A stretch of 64,000 nt of DNA from Flavobacterium psychrotrophum (GTDB lineage: Bacteria; Bacteroidota; Bacteroidia; Flavobacteriales; Flavobacteriaceae), in contig NZ_CP031557.1 of NCBI RefSeq assembly GCF_003403075.1, positions 930,001 to 994,000 of the forward strand, given 5' to 3'. A model generated the notes under the pieces. That model saw only the letters and a program-made list of their open reading frames with translations, made no database searches and was not told the DNA's origin. This document shows, one piece after another, positions 31,382-39,447 of this stretch. The number at the start of each line of letters is the position of its first letter. Position 1 is the first letter of the stretch. A program made the translations under genes and the position numbers.

Positions 31382-31696
31382 ATGGATTTAAAGAAAACAA
31401 CCGCTCCCGTTAATACAATTACCTACAACAAGAGCAAGATTGAAGAAACGACAGGTAATGTTTACGAGGCTATTACCATTATAGCAAAAAGAGCCAACCA
31501 GATTAATGGTGAAATCAAGAAAGAGCTGATTGAAAAGCTTGAAGAGTTTGCTACTTATAACGATAGCCTGGAGGAAATTTTTGAGAACAAAGAGCAAATT
31601 GAGGTTTCTAAATTCTACGAAAAACTTCCTAAGCCACATGCACTTGCCGTGCAGGAATGGTTAGAAGGTAAAGTTTACTACAAAGAAAACAAGTAA
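31382..31696 (+). CDS. rpoZ: RNA polymerase omega subunit
   Basis: A 104-residue protein with the Bacteroidota-type omega fold: NVYEAITIIAKRANQINGEIKKEL near residues 24-47, corresponding to the helix that contacts beta-prime. The C-terminal ~45 residues are acidic. Position between bamD and coaBC is a strong supporting sign, as this order is conserved in the family. Confidence 0.88.
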   Translation: MDLKKTTAPVNTITYNKSKIEETTGNVYEAITIIAKRANQINGEIKKELIEKLEEFATYNDSLEEIFENKEQIEVSKFYEKLPKPHALAVQEWLEGKVYYKENK

Positions 31697-31707
31697 TATA
31701 ATTGCCC

Positions 31708-32919
31708 ATGTCTGTTTTAAGCGGAAAGAAGATCTTACTCGGTATATCCGGAGGTATAGCCGCATATAAAACAGCCACATTGGTAAGGCTATTTATAAAG
31801 GCGGGTGCTCATGTCAAAGTTGTCATGACGCCCGCCTCTAAAGATTTTATTACACCTCTTACACTTTCTACGCTTTCTAAAAACCCGGTATCTTCTTCTT
31901 TTTATCATGAAGAAGATGAGAACGCGGTTTGGAACAACCATGTAGAACTTGGCCTTTGGGCCGATCTTTTTGTTATTGCTCCCGCTACTGCTAATACTAT
32001 GGCAAAAATGGTTTCGGGCAATAGTGATAACATTCTTATAGCAACTTATTTATCGGCAAAATGTCCTGTTTATGTAGCTCCGGCTATGGACCTGGATATG
32101 TACCGCCATCCTTCTACAAAAGACAGCTTTGAAAAACTGGCTGCTTATGGCAATACGGTAATTCCGGCTGAGAGTGGTGAGCTTGCCAGTGGGCTGCATG
32201 GCGAAGGCCGCATGGCAGAGCCTGAAAACATTTTAGCCTTTCTTGAAAAAGATATTGAGGGTAAACTTCCGCTACGCGGAAAAAAAATACTGGTTACTGC
32301 CGGCCCCACATACGAACCAATAGACCCTGTGCGTTTTATAGGTAACCACTCGTCCGGTAAAATGGGATATGACATTGCCCTGGCTGCCGCTAACGAAGGT
32401 GCCGAGGTAGTACTGGTAAGCGGGCCTACGCATTTAAGCATAAACCATAGCAATGTAAAGCTGGTTAAGGTTACATCAAGCGCAGATATGTATGCCGCCT
32501 GCCATGAACATTTTTACAATGCAGATGCTGCCATTGCCGCAGCTGCCGTAGCAGATTACAGGCCTAAAGTGGTAGCTGAACAAAAAATAAAGAAGAACGA
32601 GAGCAGCCTTATGCTGGAACTCGAAAAAACAAAAGACATACTCGCATCGCTGGGCGAAATAAAACAGGAGCAGTTTCTAATAGGCTTTGCCCTGGAAACT
32701 GAAAATGAAATAGAGAACGCTAAAGCCAAGATTAAAAAAAAGAACCTTGACCTGATTGTACTTAATTCGCTTAATGATGAAGGTGCAGGTTTTGGAAAAT
32801 CAACAAATAAGGTTACCTTTATAAACAGCCACTTTGAAGAAGAACCGATGGAACTGAAAACAAAAGAGGAAGTGGCGCAGGATATTATAAACAAGATTAA
32901 AAAGTATTATAATGTATAA
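31708..32919 (+). CDS. coaBC: Bifunctional phosphopantothenoylcysteine decarboxylase/synthetase
   Basis: A 403-residue fusion for two consecutive steps of coenzyme A synthesis. The N-terminal CoaC flavodoxin-like domain has GISGGIAAYK, the catalytic His in WNNHVELGLWAD and the PAMDLDMY motif. The CoaB domain starts near residue 190 with KKILVTAGPTYEPIDPVRFIGNHSSGKMG and includes AAAVADYRPK. ATG 31708 is used; a TTG two codons earlier is not needed. Its end overlaps the DUF4835 gene by 8 bases. Confidence 0.96.
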   Translation: MSVLSGKKILLGISGGIAAYKTATLVRLFIKAGAHVKVVMTPASKDFITPLTLSTLSKNPVSSSFYHEEDENAVWNNHVELGLWADLFVIAPATANTMAKMVSGNSDNILIATYLSAKCPVYVAPAMDLDMYRHPSTKDSFEKLAAYGNTVIPAESGELASGLHGEGRMAEPENILAFLEKDIEGKLPLRGKKILVTAGPTYEPIDPVRFIGNHSSGKMGYDIALAAANEGAEVVLVSGPTHLSINHSNVKLVKVTSSADMYAACHEHFYNADAAIAAAAVADYRPKVVAEQKIKKNESSLMLELEKTKDILASLGEIKQEQFLIGFALETENEIENAKAKIKKKNLDLIVLNSLNDEGAGFGKSTNKVTFINSHFEEEPMELKTKEEVAQDIINKIKKYYNV

Positions 32920-33796
32920 GTGGATAACAGCCGTGGCATTGCTTTTATGCCTTAGTACTAACGCACAGGAACTAAATTGTACTGTAACGGTAAGTTTTGA
33001 CCGTATTACTGATGCGAATCCGCAAATTTTTCGTTCGCTTGAAAAAGCTGTGCAGGATTTTATGAACAATACCCGCTTTACTACCCGTAATTTTGACAGG
33101 AGCGAGCGTATACAGTGTGCCCTTTTTATAAACCTGTCTGCATACTCAAACAATAGTTTTTCGGCTGTGATGCAGGTTAATGCCTTAAGGCCGGTTTATA
33201 ATTCTACTTATACAAGCCCGTTGCTTAACTATAGCGATAAAGATATTAGCTTTAGTTACAACGAAGGAGAGAACCTTATTTATAACCCTACTACTTATGA
33301 CTCTAACCTGGTATCGTTGCTGGCGTTTTATGCAAACATGATTATAGGGCTGGATGCTGATAGTTTTTCAGAAAAAGGAGGTACGCCTTATTTTGAGGCT
33401 GCACAAGGTATAGCCGTTACCGCACAGAGTGGTGGTTATAAAGGCTGGGGACAGCAGGATGGTAACCAGACACGTTACTTTTTTGTAAATGATATTATGA
33501 GTAATACATTCGAACCTTTCAGGGAGGCAATGTACAGCTACCACCGCAAAGCACTTGATATAATGAGTGATGATACAAAAAAAGGCAAAGAGAATGTTAT
33601 AGCGGCTATAAAAACATTGGGAGCGCTATATAAAGTGCGTCCTAATGCGTTTCTTACCCGTATATTTTTTGACTCTAAAGCAGATGAAATTGTTTCAGTT
33701 TTTAGTGGCGGACCAAATGTGCCTATTACAGAACTTAGCGAAACCCTTAACCGTATTTCTCCTATGAATGCTGCTAAATGGGGCAAAATAAAGTAA
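32912..33796 (+). CDS. DUF4835 family exported protein
   Basis: The 294-residue protein has a signal peptide (MYKWITAVALLLCLSTNAQ) directly followed by ELNCTVTVSFDRI, the family-typical N-terminus. Other marks are QDFMNNTRFTTRNF and the C-terminal SPMNAAKWGKI. DUF4835 proteins are restricted to Bacteroidota, and this one lies at the end of the bamD operon. Function unknown; the context suggests the outer-membrane or periplasmic compartment. In several flavobacteria recN follows this gene; here it is followed by a terminator. Confidence 0.9.
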   Translation: MYKWITAVALLLCLSTNAQELNCTVTVSFDRITDANPQIFRSLEKAVQDFMNNTRFTTRNFDRSERIQCALFINLSAYSNNSFSAVMQVNALRPVYNSTYTSPLLNYSDKDISFSYNEGENLIYNPTTYDSNLVSLLAFYANMIIGLDADSFSEKGGTPYFEAAQGIAVTAQSGGYKGWGQQDGNQTRYFFVNDIMSNTFEPFREAMYSYHRKALDIMSDDTKKGKENVIAAIKTLGALYKVRPNAFLTRIFFDSKADEIVSVFSGGPNVPITELSETLNRISPMNAAKWGKIK

Positions 33797-33817
33797 ATTT
33801 AGAATTTAGATTTAATG

Positions 33818-33859
33818 ATAATGGGATTAAGAAAGCTTATAATTTCTTAATCCCATTAT
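33818..33859. terminator. Bidirectional intrinsic terminator
   Basis: A perfect 17-bp stem (ATAATGGGATTAAGAAA and its complement) with an 8-base loop lies between the convergent DUF4835 and NUDIX genes. It has T-rich sequence on both exits. Confidence 0.8.
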
Positions 33860-33904
33860 TGTATATGTTCTTTACTACTTATTGCAAATGATTGTAATTA
33901 ATTC

Positions 33905-34525
33905 TTAATCAAAATAGGTAACAGAATCTTTTTCGATAACTTTTTTATATACCAATTCAATCTGCGATTTTAATATACGGTCTTCTGACAGTTCTGGCAA
34001 ATTGCTTATGTCAAAGTACTGAACATCCAGTACATCAAATCCCTTTTTTAATTCCCCCGAAATGGTTTCGCATAAAAACACCATTTTATACACATAAAAT
34101 GGTTGTGGTGGGTGTGGGTGTAATCGCTTGTCAAACACGGCTAACAATGACGTAGTTTCTACTGTAAGCCCTGTTTCTTCCCAAGCTTCCTTAATAGCCG
34201 TTTCTTTTGGCGATGAGCCTATATCTGCCCAGCCGCCCGGAAGGCTCCATTTACCATCGGCGCTTTCCTGTGTTAACAATATCTTAGTCTTGTCTTCAGA
34301 TAATATTAGTGCACGAACATCGGTCTTTACGGTAGGATAATCTGTAACCGGCGCAAACATTGCCTTAAGCGCTGTTGTGTTATTGCCGCTTGCCTCAGCC
34401 ATCAGTTCCAGGGCTATTTCAAGAAGTTCATTATAGCGCTCACGATCATAGTCGTTTTGGCTATACAAAAGACCGGTGTCAGCAAGGGTTTTTATTTTTT
34501 TAAGTTGTGTAAGGTAGTCGGCCAT
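33905..34525 (-). CDS. NUDIX hydrolase with N-terminal NUDIX_N-type domain
   Basis: The 206-residue protein has a ~65-residue helical N-terminal domain (LKKIKTLADTGLLYSQNDYDRERYNELLEIALEL) as in ADP-ribose/UDP-sugar pyrophosphatases with NUDIX_N_2. A NUDIX fold with the box at residues ~98-120 follows. The box reads GGWADIGSSPKETAIKEAWEETGL: the first conserved Glu is Ser (residue 104) and the Arg is Lys. The EAWEE metal-binding core is intact, so catalysis is plausible. The substrate is probably a nucleoside diphosphate derivative but is not determinable. Confidence 0.9.
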   Translation of the reverse strand: MADYLTQLKKIKTLADTGLLYSQNDYDRERYNELLEIALELMAEASGNNTTALKAMFAPVTDYPTVKTDVRALILSEDKTKILLTQESADGKWSLPGGWADIGSSPKETAIKEAWEETGLTVETTSLLAVFDKRLHPHPPQPFYVYKMVFLCETISGELKKGFDVLDVQYFDISNLPELSEDRILKSQIELVYKKVIEKDSVTYFD

Positions 34526-34581
34526 TGTTTGTGTTTTTGTAAAGATATAAAATTGTTATCTTAGCTTAAAACTGAACTGAT

Positions 34582-35640
34582 ATGAAAAAATTGTGCCTGC
34601 TGGCAATGAGTGCCCTCCTTTTATTTTCCTGTAAAAAAGAAGAAAAAAAAGACTTTAAACCCTCTTTTACCAAAGTCGAAACGGATACACTGTTGACTGA
34701 TTCGGTTATCAGCATCCGCGGACTGGTTATTGATGGCGATAAAGCCTGGTATTCTGCCAATAAGGGTAAATACGGCTGGGTATCGCTTAGTGGTGGTGGT
34801 AATTTTAGTGGCATAGCGACACACGACACTATTTTTCCGGAGTTCAGGGCCATTGCACAAACTAAAGAAAGTATATTTATACTGAGTGTAGCTACGCCAG
34901 CCCTATTGTATAAAATATCTAAAGACGGCAAGCAGGTAAAGCAGGTATATACCGAAACTGGTGAAAAGGTGTTTTATGACTGCATGAAATTTTATAATGA
35001 TAAAGAAGGTATAGCTATGGGCGATCCTCAAAATGGCTGCCTGAGTATTATTACCACAAAAGATGGCGGCAATACCTGGCAAAAACGGGATTGTGCCGGT
35101 TTGCCTGACGTAGCAGAAGGGGAGGCTGCCTTTGCTGCGAGCAATACCAATATTATTATTAAGGGCGATAAAACCTGGATAGTTTCCGGTGGAAAGAAAT
35201 CAAGAGTGTTTTTCTCGGCTGATAAAGGTGGGGTATGGCAGGTTTTTGATACCCCAATTTTACAGGGAGGTGAGATGACCGGGATATTTTCGGCAGATTT
35301 TTATGATGAAGAAGTTGGTTTTGCCGGGGGAGGAAACTATGAGCAGCGCGATCTTAATAAAGGAAACAAGATATTAACCATAGATGGTGGTAAAACATGG
35401 ACGCTGGCAGGCGAGGGTACAGGCCCCGGATATATATCGTGTGTACAATTTGTACCCGGCAGCAATGGTAATGAGTTAGTGACAGTAGGGCTTAACGGTG
35501 TTTTTTATACCTACAACCGAGGTTCATCCTGGAAAAAAATAGCAGACGCCACTAACCTTAATACCCTTCAGTTTGCAGATGCCCATACCATTATTGCCGC
35601 CGGGCAAAAAAATATTGTAAGGTTTAAGTTAAGTAACTAA
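34582..35640 (+). CDS. Lipoprotein with BNR/Ycf48-like beta-propeller
   Basis: A 352-residue lipoprotein (lipobox LLFSCKKEE, Cys at about 17). The body consists of beta-propeller blades with BNR/Asp-box-like motifs such as STKDGGNTWQKRD, FSADKGGVWQVF, TIDGGKTWTLA and NRGSSWKKI, described here as four S/T-x-D-x-G-x-x-W repeats. In flavobacterial genomes such proteins are often labelled oxidoreductase without evidence. It is lipid-anchored outside the inner membrane. The stop overlaps the convergent apt gene by 4 bases, leaving no room for a separate terminator. Confidence 0.85.
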   Translation: MKKLCLLAMSALLLFSCKKEEKKDFKPSFTKVETDTLLTDSVISIRGLVIDGDKAWYSANKGKYGWVSLSGGGNFSGIATHDTIFPEFRAIAQTKESIFILSVATPALLYKISKDGKQVKQVYTETGEKVFYDCMKFYNDKEGIAMGDPQNGCLSIITTKDGGNTWQKRDCAGLPDVAEGEAAFAASNTNIIIKGDKTWIVSGGKKSRVFFSADKGGVWQVFDTPILQGGEMTGIFSADFYDEEVGFAGGGNYEQRDLNKGNKILTIDGGKTWTLAGEGTGPGYISCVQFVPGSNGNELVTVGLNGVFYTYNRGSSWKKIADATNLNTLQFADAHTIIAAGQKNIVRFKLSN

Positions 35641-36149
35641 TACACCAGCGGCGCATAAACAGGGTAGGGAGTAAGCTTTTCACGTCCGTTAAGGAAAGAA
35701 AGTTCCATTAAAAAATTGCATTGCACAATAACACCCCCCAGTTGTTCTACAAGTTGGCATAGTGCTTTTGCAGTTCCGCCAGTGGCAAGCACGTCATCAT
35801 GAATAACGACGCGTTCTCCGGGCTTTATAGCATCTGTGTGCACTTCCATAGTGTCTGTGCCATATTCAAGCTCATATGAGGCAGAAAAGGTGCTGTAAGG
35901 CAGTTTTCCTGGTTTGCGTACCGGTACAAAGCCAGCGCCAAGTTCATATGCGAGTAAGGTAGCAAAAAAGAACCCGCGGCTTTCGGCTCCTATAACCTTG
36001 TCAATTTTCTGATCGCGCAGGTTGTTTAGCAGTAAAGCCATACATTCTTTCACTGCGGCGGGGTTTCCAAGCAGCGGAGTGATGTCTTTAAATAAAATTC
36101 CTGGTTTCGGAAAATCCTGAATGTCACGTATATACTGGTTGAGTGTCAT
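35637..36149 (-). CDS. apt: Adenine phosphoribosyltransferase
   Basis: The 170-residue purine-salvage enzyme makes AMP from adenine and PRPP. The PRPP-binding motif VVIHDDVLATGGTA (about residues 115-128), the FPKPGILFKDITPLL N-terminus and GAESRGFFFATLLAYELG are intact. Length is normal. It is convergent with the BNR lipoprotein gene. Confidence 0.96.
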   Translation of the reverse strand: MTLNQYIRDIQDFPKPGILFKDITPLLGNPAAVKECMALLLNNLRDQKIDKVIGAESRGFFFATLLAYELGAGFVPVRKPGKLPYSTFSASYELEYGTDTMEVHTDAIKPGERVVIHDDVLATGGTAKALCQLVEQLGGVIVQCNFLMELSFLNGREKLTPYPVYAPLVY

Positions 36150-36177
36150 TTTTTTTAATTTTTATTGTGTTTTAGGC

Positions 36178-36207
36178 TTGCAATTTAAGGATTAATATCT
36201 ATATTTG
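36178..36207 (+). promoter_or_regulatory. tRNA-Arg promoter (TTG-N19-TATATTTG)
   Basis: TTG at 36178-36180 and TATATTTG at 36200-36207 match the consensus exactly. The predicted start would leave a ~50-base leader before the mature tRNA. Confidence 0.75.
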
Positions 36208-36261
36208 CACCCGAAATGAGGATGATAAACGTCGCGAATGTTTAAAGACTTAAAGCAAAAT

Positions 36262-36335
36262 GGCCTCGTGGCGCAACTGAATAGCGCATCTGATTACGGC
36301 TCAGAAGGTTACTGGTTTGAATCCAGTCGAGGTCA
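36262..36335 (+). tRNA. tRNA-Arg (anticodon ACG)
   Basis: A 74-base cloverleaf can be drawn. The acceptor is GGCCTCG/CGAGGTC with one G-U pair, and the D stem is GCGC/GCGC. The anticodon stem TCTGA/TCAGA has loop TTACGGC (anticodon ACG, CGU codon), and the T stem is ACTGG/CCAGT with loop TTTGAAT. CCA is not encoded. An integrase gene follows 100 bases downstream, so the 3' half is the likely phage attachment site. Confidence 0.95.
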
Positions 36336-36341
36336 CAAGGT

Positions 36342-36377
36342 AATAACTACCAATAACTGAAAAACCCACTAATAACT
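36342..36377 (+). repeat. Three direct AATAACT repeats beside the attachment site
   Basis: AATAACT occurs at 36342, 36352 and 36371, between the tRNA end and the integrase. Short direct repeats next to a phage attachment core are typical of integrase arm-type binding sites; this is an inference. Confidence 0.4.
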
Positions 36378-36405
36378 GGAAACACCAGTGTTTAGTGGGT
36401 TTTTA
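36361..36405 (+). terminator. Intrinsic terminator after tRNA-Arg
   Basis: AAAACCCACTA pairs with TAGTGGGTTTT around an inner ACTGG/CCAGT hairpin, followed by Ts. It lies inside the phage segment, so integration appears to give the tRNA a phage-supplied terminator. Confidence 0.75.
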
Positions 36406-36435
36406 TTTATTTCATTTTTTTAAATAAAACCAGTT

Positions 36436-37635
36436 ATGAGGCTATTATTCCAGGAAATTGACACGCAGTTTGTCCCGCAAAAAATTCACGTGCCAATGAA
36501 GATCAAATTCAACATCAGAAAAGACATGAAGCGCAAGGATAATCTTTCGCCAGTCTACCTACACATTACAGCTAACGGCAAGCGCGAGCGCCTGAACATG
36601 CAGCTACACGTAGATTCAAAATTATGGGACACAAAAACCGAAAACGTCAAGCCGGTAGATAAAAGCTACGATCAGATTAATCTGCTCATTCAGCACACAA
36701 AAAACAAGATTGCAGACATACAGGTAAACTTCAGGATAAACAATCGCTATCTGAGCCCTGAGCTTCTTATAAAAGAACTTACTGAAGAATCATCACGAAC
36801 AAATTTTGTAGCGTACTTTAAGAGTAAGCTGAAGGAAGACAAATCTCTTAAGAAAGGAACGAAAAGGCGATATGAAAGCGTTGTGGCCAAGCTTGAAAAA
36901 TTTTCAGATTTCATTCCGTTTAGTGAGATCACAGAGCAGTATATGGAAAAGTTCCGCAACCATTTATACAGCATAGGCAACAAATCGACGACAGTAAACT
37001 CTAACATGATGGCGCTCAAAAAATACCTGAAGCGCGCAAAAAAAGAAGGCGTCAAATTTCCCTTACTGCTAGAAGATGTAAAAATAGGGAGCACCACAGG
37101 CAATCGAACAGCGCTCACTCCTATAGAAGTAAAAGCTATGGCAGATTATTATTTTGATGAATCTAATGACGGCGGCGCCAGGCTAATTGCAGGTTACTTT
37201 TTATTTGCTTGTATGACAGGCCTTAGAATTTCTGATGTGCAGAACCTGCGCAGGGTAGATTTTAAATCCGATGATTTTTCATTCTCTCAAGTCAAGACAG
37301 GAAAAGATCAGATTATAGTATTGAACAAGGCAGCAGTAAAAATTGTTATGGCCAATCCGCTACTATTCGAAAAATTTCTCGTGCCTGAACACATTAATAG
37401 AATGCTTAAAGTAATTGCGCTAAAAACTGATATCAGGAAAAAGCTAACCTTTCACGTAGCCAGGCACACATTCGCAACAAATTTCTTAAGGGCAGGAGGC
37501 AATCCTGTGCACCTCCAGCAACTCATGGCGCACGCTAAAATTGCAACCACAATGATTTATGTGCACATACTTGCAGATGAAGCTAACAAAGAGATATACA
37601 AGCTCGACGATCTATTTAAAGACTTCGGTCTGTAA
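36436..37635 (+). CDS. Tyrosine-type site-specific integrase
   Basis: A 399-residue phage integrase of the Bacteroidota type. Residues ~20-110 form the arm-binding and ~120-215 the SAM-like core-binding domain (YFKSKLKEDKSLKKGTKRRY). The catalytic set is Arg264 (TGLRISD), Lys287 (VKTGK), His340-x-x-Arg343 (HVARH), His366 and the nucleophile Tyr375 (TTMIYVH), all intact. A later start at 36496 (MKIKFN) would match most relatives better. It probably integrates the phage into tRNA-Arg. The gene end overlaps the last tail gene, on the other strand, by 24 bases. Confidence 0.95.
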   Translation: MRLLFQEIDTQFVPQKIHVPMKIKFNIRKDMKRKDNLSPVYLHITANGKRERLNMQLHVDSKLWDTKTENVKPVDKSYDQINLLIQHTKNKIADIQVNFRINNRYLSPELLIKELTEESSRTNFVAYFKSKLKEDKSLKKGTKRRYESVVAKLEKFSDFIPFSEITEQYMEKFRNHLYSIGNKSTTVNSNMMALKKYLKRAKKEGVKFPLLLEDVKIGSTTGNRTALTPIEVKAMADYYFDESNDGGARLIAGYFLFACMTGLRISDVQNLRRVDFKSDDFSFSQVKTGKDQIIVLNKAAVKIVMANPLLFEKFLVPEHINRMLKVIALKTDIRKKLTFHVARHTFATNFLRAGGNPVHLQQLMAHAKIATTMIYVHILADEANKEIYKLDDLFKDFGL

Positions 37636-39447
37636 TTCTATTTCAAAAAGGTCAGGCTTCACCTCTGTTTTCTGTAGCGATTTAACCAGGTGAATGTTCC
37701 TGTAGGCATGTACGCGGCTTTTTGCCTCCAGCTCCGCAATCTGCTCAATGTAGGCCTGGAATGTCCACAGATATGATGACGCATTTATGCGACTGGCAAG
37801 CCACGAATTATGATACTGTAGGTGCAGCGCCGGCACTTGCAGCGCTGCCGGGTCCTGACTCAAATTCAAGTCCCCCACAAGGCCGTTGTAGATTACCCAC
37901 AACGGCTTTGTTTTTTCATCAAGAAAGCCATGCGCTGTTTGTACATTGTTCCGCCTGAGCAATGGCAAAGGCAGCGCCTTAAACGGCACCTCAGTAGTTT
38001 TATCGTCGATCTTATAGCCCGATGTGCTGTAGCCTTCTATGTTTTGGAAGACCGGCAACCAGGAATAATCGCTACTGGTAACATCTTCATACTTAAGCAG
38101 GAAAGAATTCCCTTTGCTAAACGTGCGCTTAGGGAATTTTACATCATACATTGATAGGTCTATAACTTCACGACTTTGCATTTCACCGGCAATATAATTC
38201 ATAAATATATCTGTGCCGGCAGTGGTCAAATCCATCCTAAACTCAGCAAGAACTTCCTTGACCAAATCGCCAAAGGTCATGTCCGGAACTGCGCGCTTTA
38301 AATCTACCTGATTCAAGTTTATGATCGATGCTACAGCATTTCCTCCCTCATCGTGCAGACGGACAGGATTGATCTCAAGATTAAACAGCATGTCATCGGC
38401 AACAAACCCACCGTCGTAGTAAAACGTAAGGAAATCAGGCTGCAGATCGCTTAATGTTTCAAAGGTAACATCAATATTAAAGTCGTAATAATTATTGAGC
38501 ATTGCGCCGCTATGGCTAAACAGCGTAACATTTCTGTAGCGGATGCCCAGCGAAACTGTTATGGCATTCGTAGGCCTGTCTCCAAATCGCTTCCGGAGGC
38601 GCATCGTGCCTGTAATTCTGTATTTACCAGGCTGCGCAATTTCCTGTGTGCGCTGTAGCGTTATGTGCGGATTTGCTCCGTTCTGTGCTTCATAAGTATC
38701 ATGATCTTCGGCCATGGCCAGCAGCGTCATGCTTTCCTGCGCTATGGTTGTATAATATTCTGTATCGGTATACACGAGCATTTTTTTTATGGTCGCATTC
38801 TCCAGTACATCTCCCCTCAGGGTAAAACCTGCATCTGCAAAGCCGGCCTGCAGCAGGTAAAGCAGATAGGGCAGGGGCTGAATAATATTCCTGTTGTAGG
38901 TAATATCTTCAGACAAATCTACATTGTTTTCCAGAAAAGCACCCGCCCTGTAGTTATTGATTATTTTTTCAAAGGCAAACCACACATCATCACTCTCCGG
39001 GTCAATTTTATCGGTATGGATTTGCGGAAAATTATAATTTACATCTGGCCACACCTGGCTAATTATTGTTTTCGCGTGCTGATATATGTCTGCTACCTGT
39101 AGCTGAAGCAGGGGCAGCTCTGCCAGTTTCTTTGTGAAATTAGGGAAATCATCGAGGCCGTAGCGTACCGTTACCGATAGTTCCTGCTCGCACTCTTCTA
39201 CCTCCAGCACTGCCTTTTCCATAGCATCGCCATGAACATAAATGCCTTCAAACAAAGTTTCTGCATCAGTCGAATTGTAGTGGCTCAAAAAGCCCATGGC
39301 CATGTCGATATCTTTAGTCAGCGCAATGTTAAACGGATAGCTGTACTTTGTAAAATAAGTACCCGTAAACCACGGATTTTCGGCAGTATCGGTAATTTTA
39401 AAAGCCGATAGGTCGAGCTCAAAATTAGAATGAATAAATTTCCTCAT
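37612..39447 (-). CDS. Phage distal tail/baseplate-like protein
   Basis: A 611-residue protein (start MRKFIHSNFEL; a longer frame to 39495 would lie further inside the upstream gene). It is the last gene of the tail block. The sequence is predominantly beta-strand with no signal peptide and no catalytic motif I recognise. A PFNIALTKDIDMAMGF region near residues 37-53 and repeated beta segments recall tail proteins of Bacteroides phages. The overlap with the upstream gene (23 bases) and the shared operon with the tape measure support a tail or host-contact role. Confidence 0.7.
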   Translation of the reverse strand: MRKFIHSNFELDLSAFKITDTAENPWFTGTYFTKYSYPFNIALTKDIDMAMGFLSHYNSTDAETLFEGIYVHGDAMEKAVLEVEECEQELSVTVRYGLDDFPNFTKKLAELPLLQLQVADIYQHAKTIISQVWPDVNYNFPQIHTDKIDPESDDVWFAFEKIINNYRAGAFLENNVDLSEDITYNRNIIQPLPYLLYLLQAGFADAGFTLRGDVLENATIKKMLVYTDTEYYTTIAQESMTLLAMAEDHDTYEAQNGANPHITLQRTQEIAQPGKYRITGTMRLRKRFGDRPTNAITVSLGIRYRNVTLFSHSGAMLNNYYDFNIDVTFETLSDLQPDFLTFYYDGGFVADDMLFNLEINPVRLHDEGGNAVASIINLNQVDLKRAVPDMTFGDLVKEVLAEFRMDLTTAGTDIFMNYIAGEMQSREVIDLSMYDVKFPKRTFSKGNSFLLKYEDVTSSDYSWLPVFQNIEGYSTSGYKIDDKTTEVPFKALPLPLLRRNNVQTAHGFLDEKTKPLWVIYNGLVGDLNLSQDPAALQVPALHLQYHNSWLASRINASSYLWTFQAYIEQIAELEAKSRVHAYRNIHLVKSLQKTEVKPDLFEIELQTEVFK

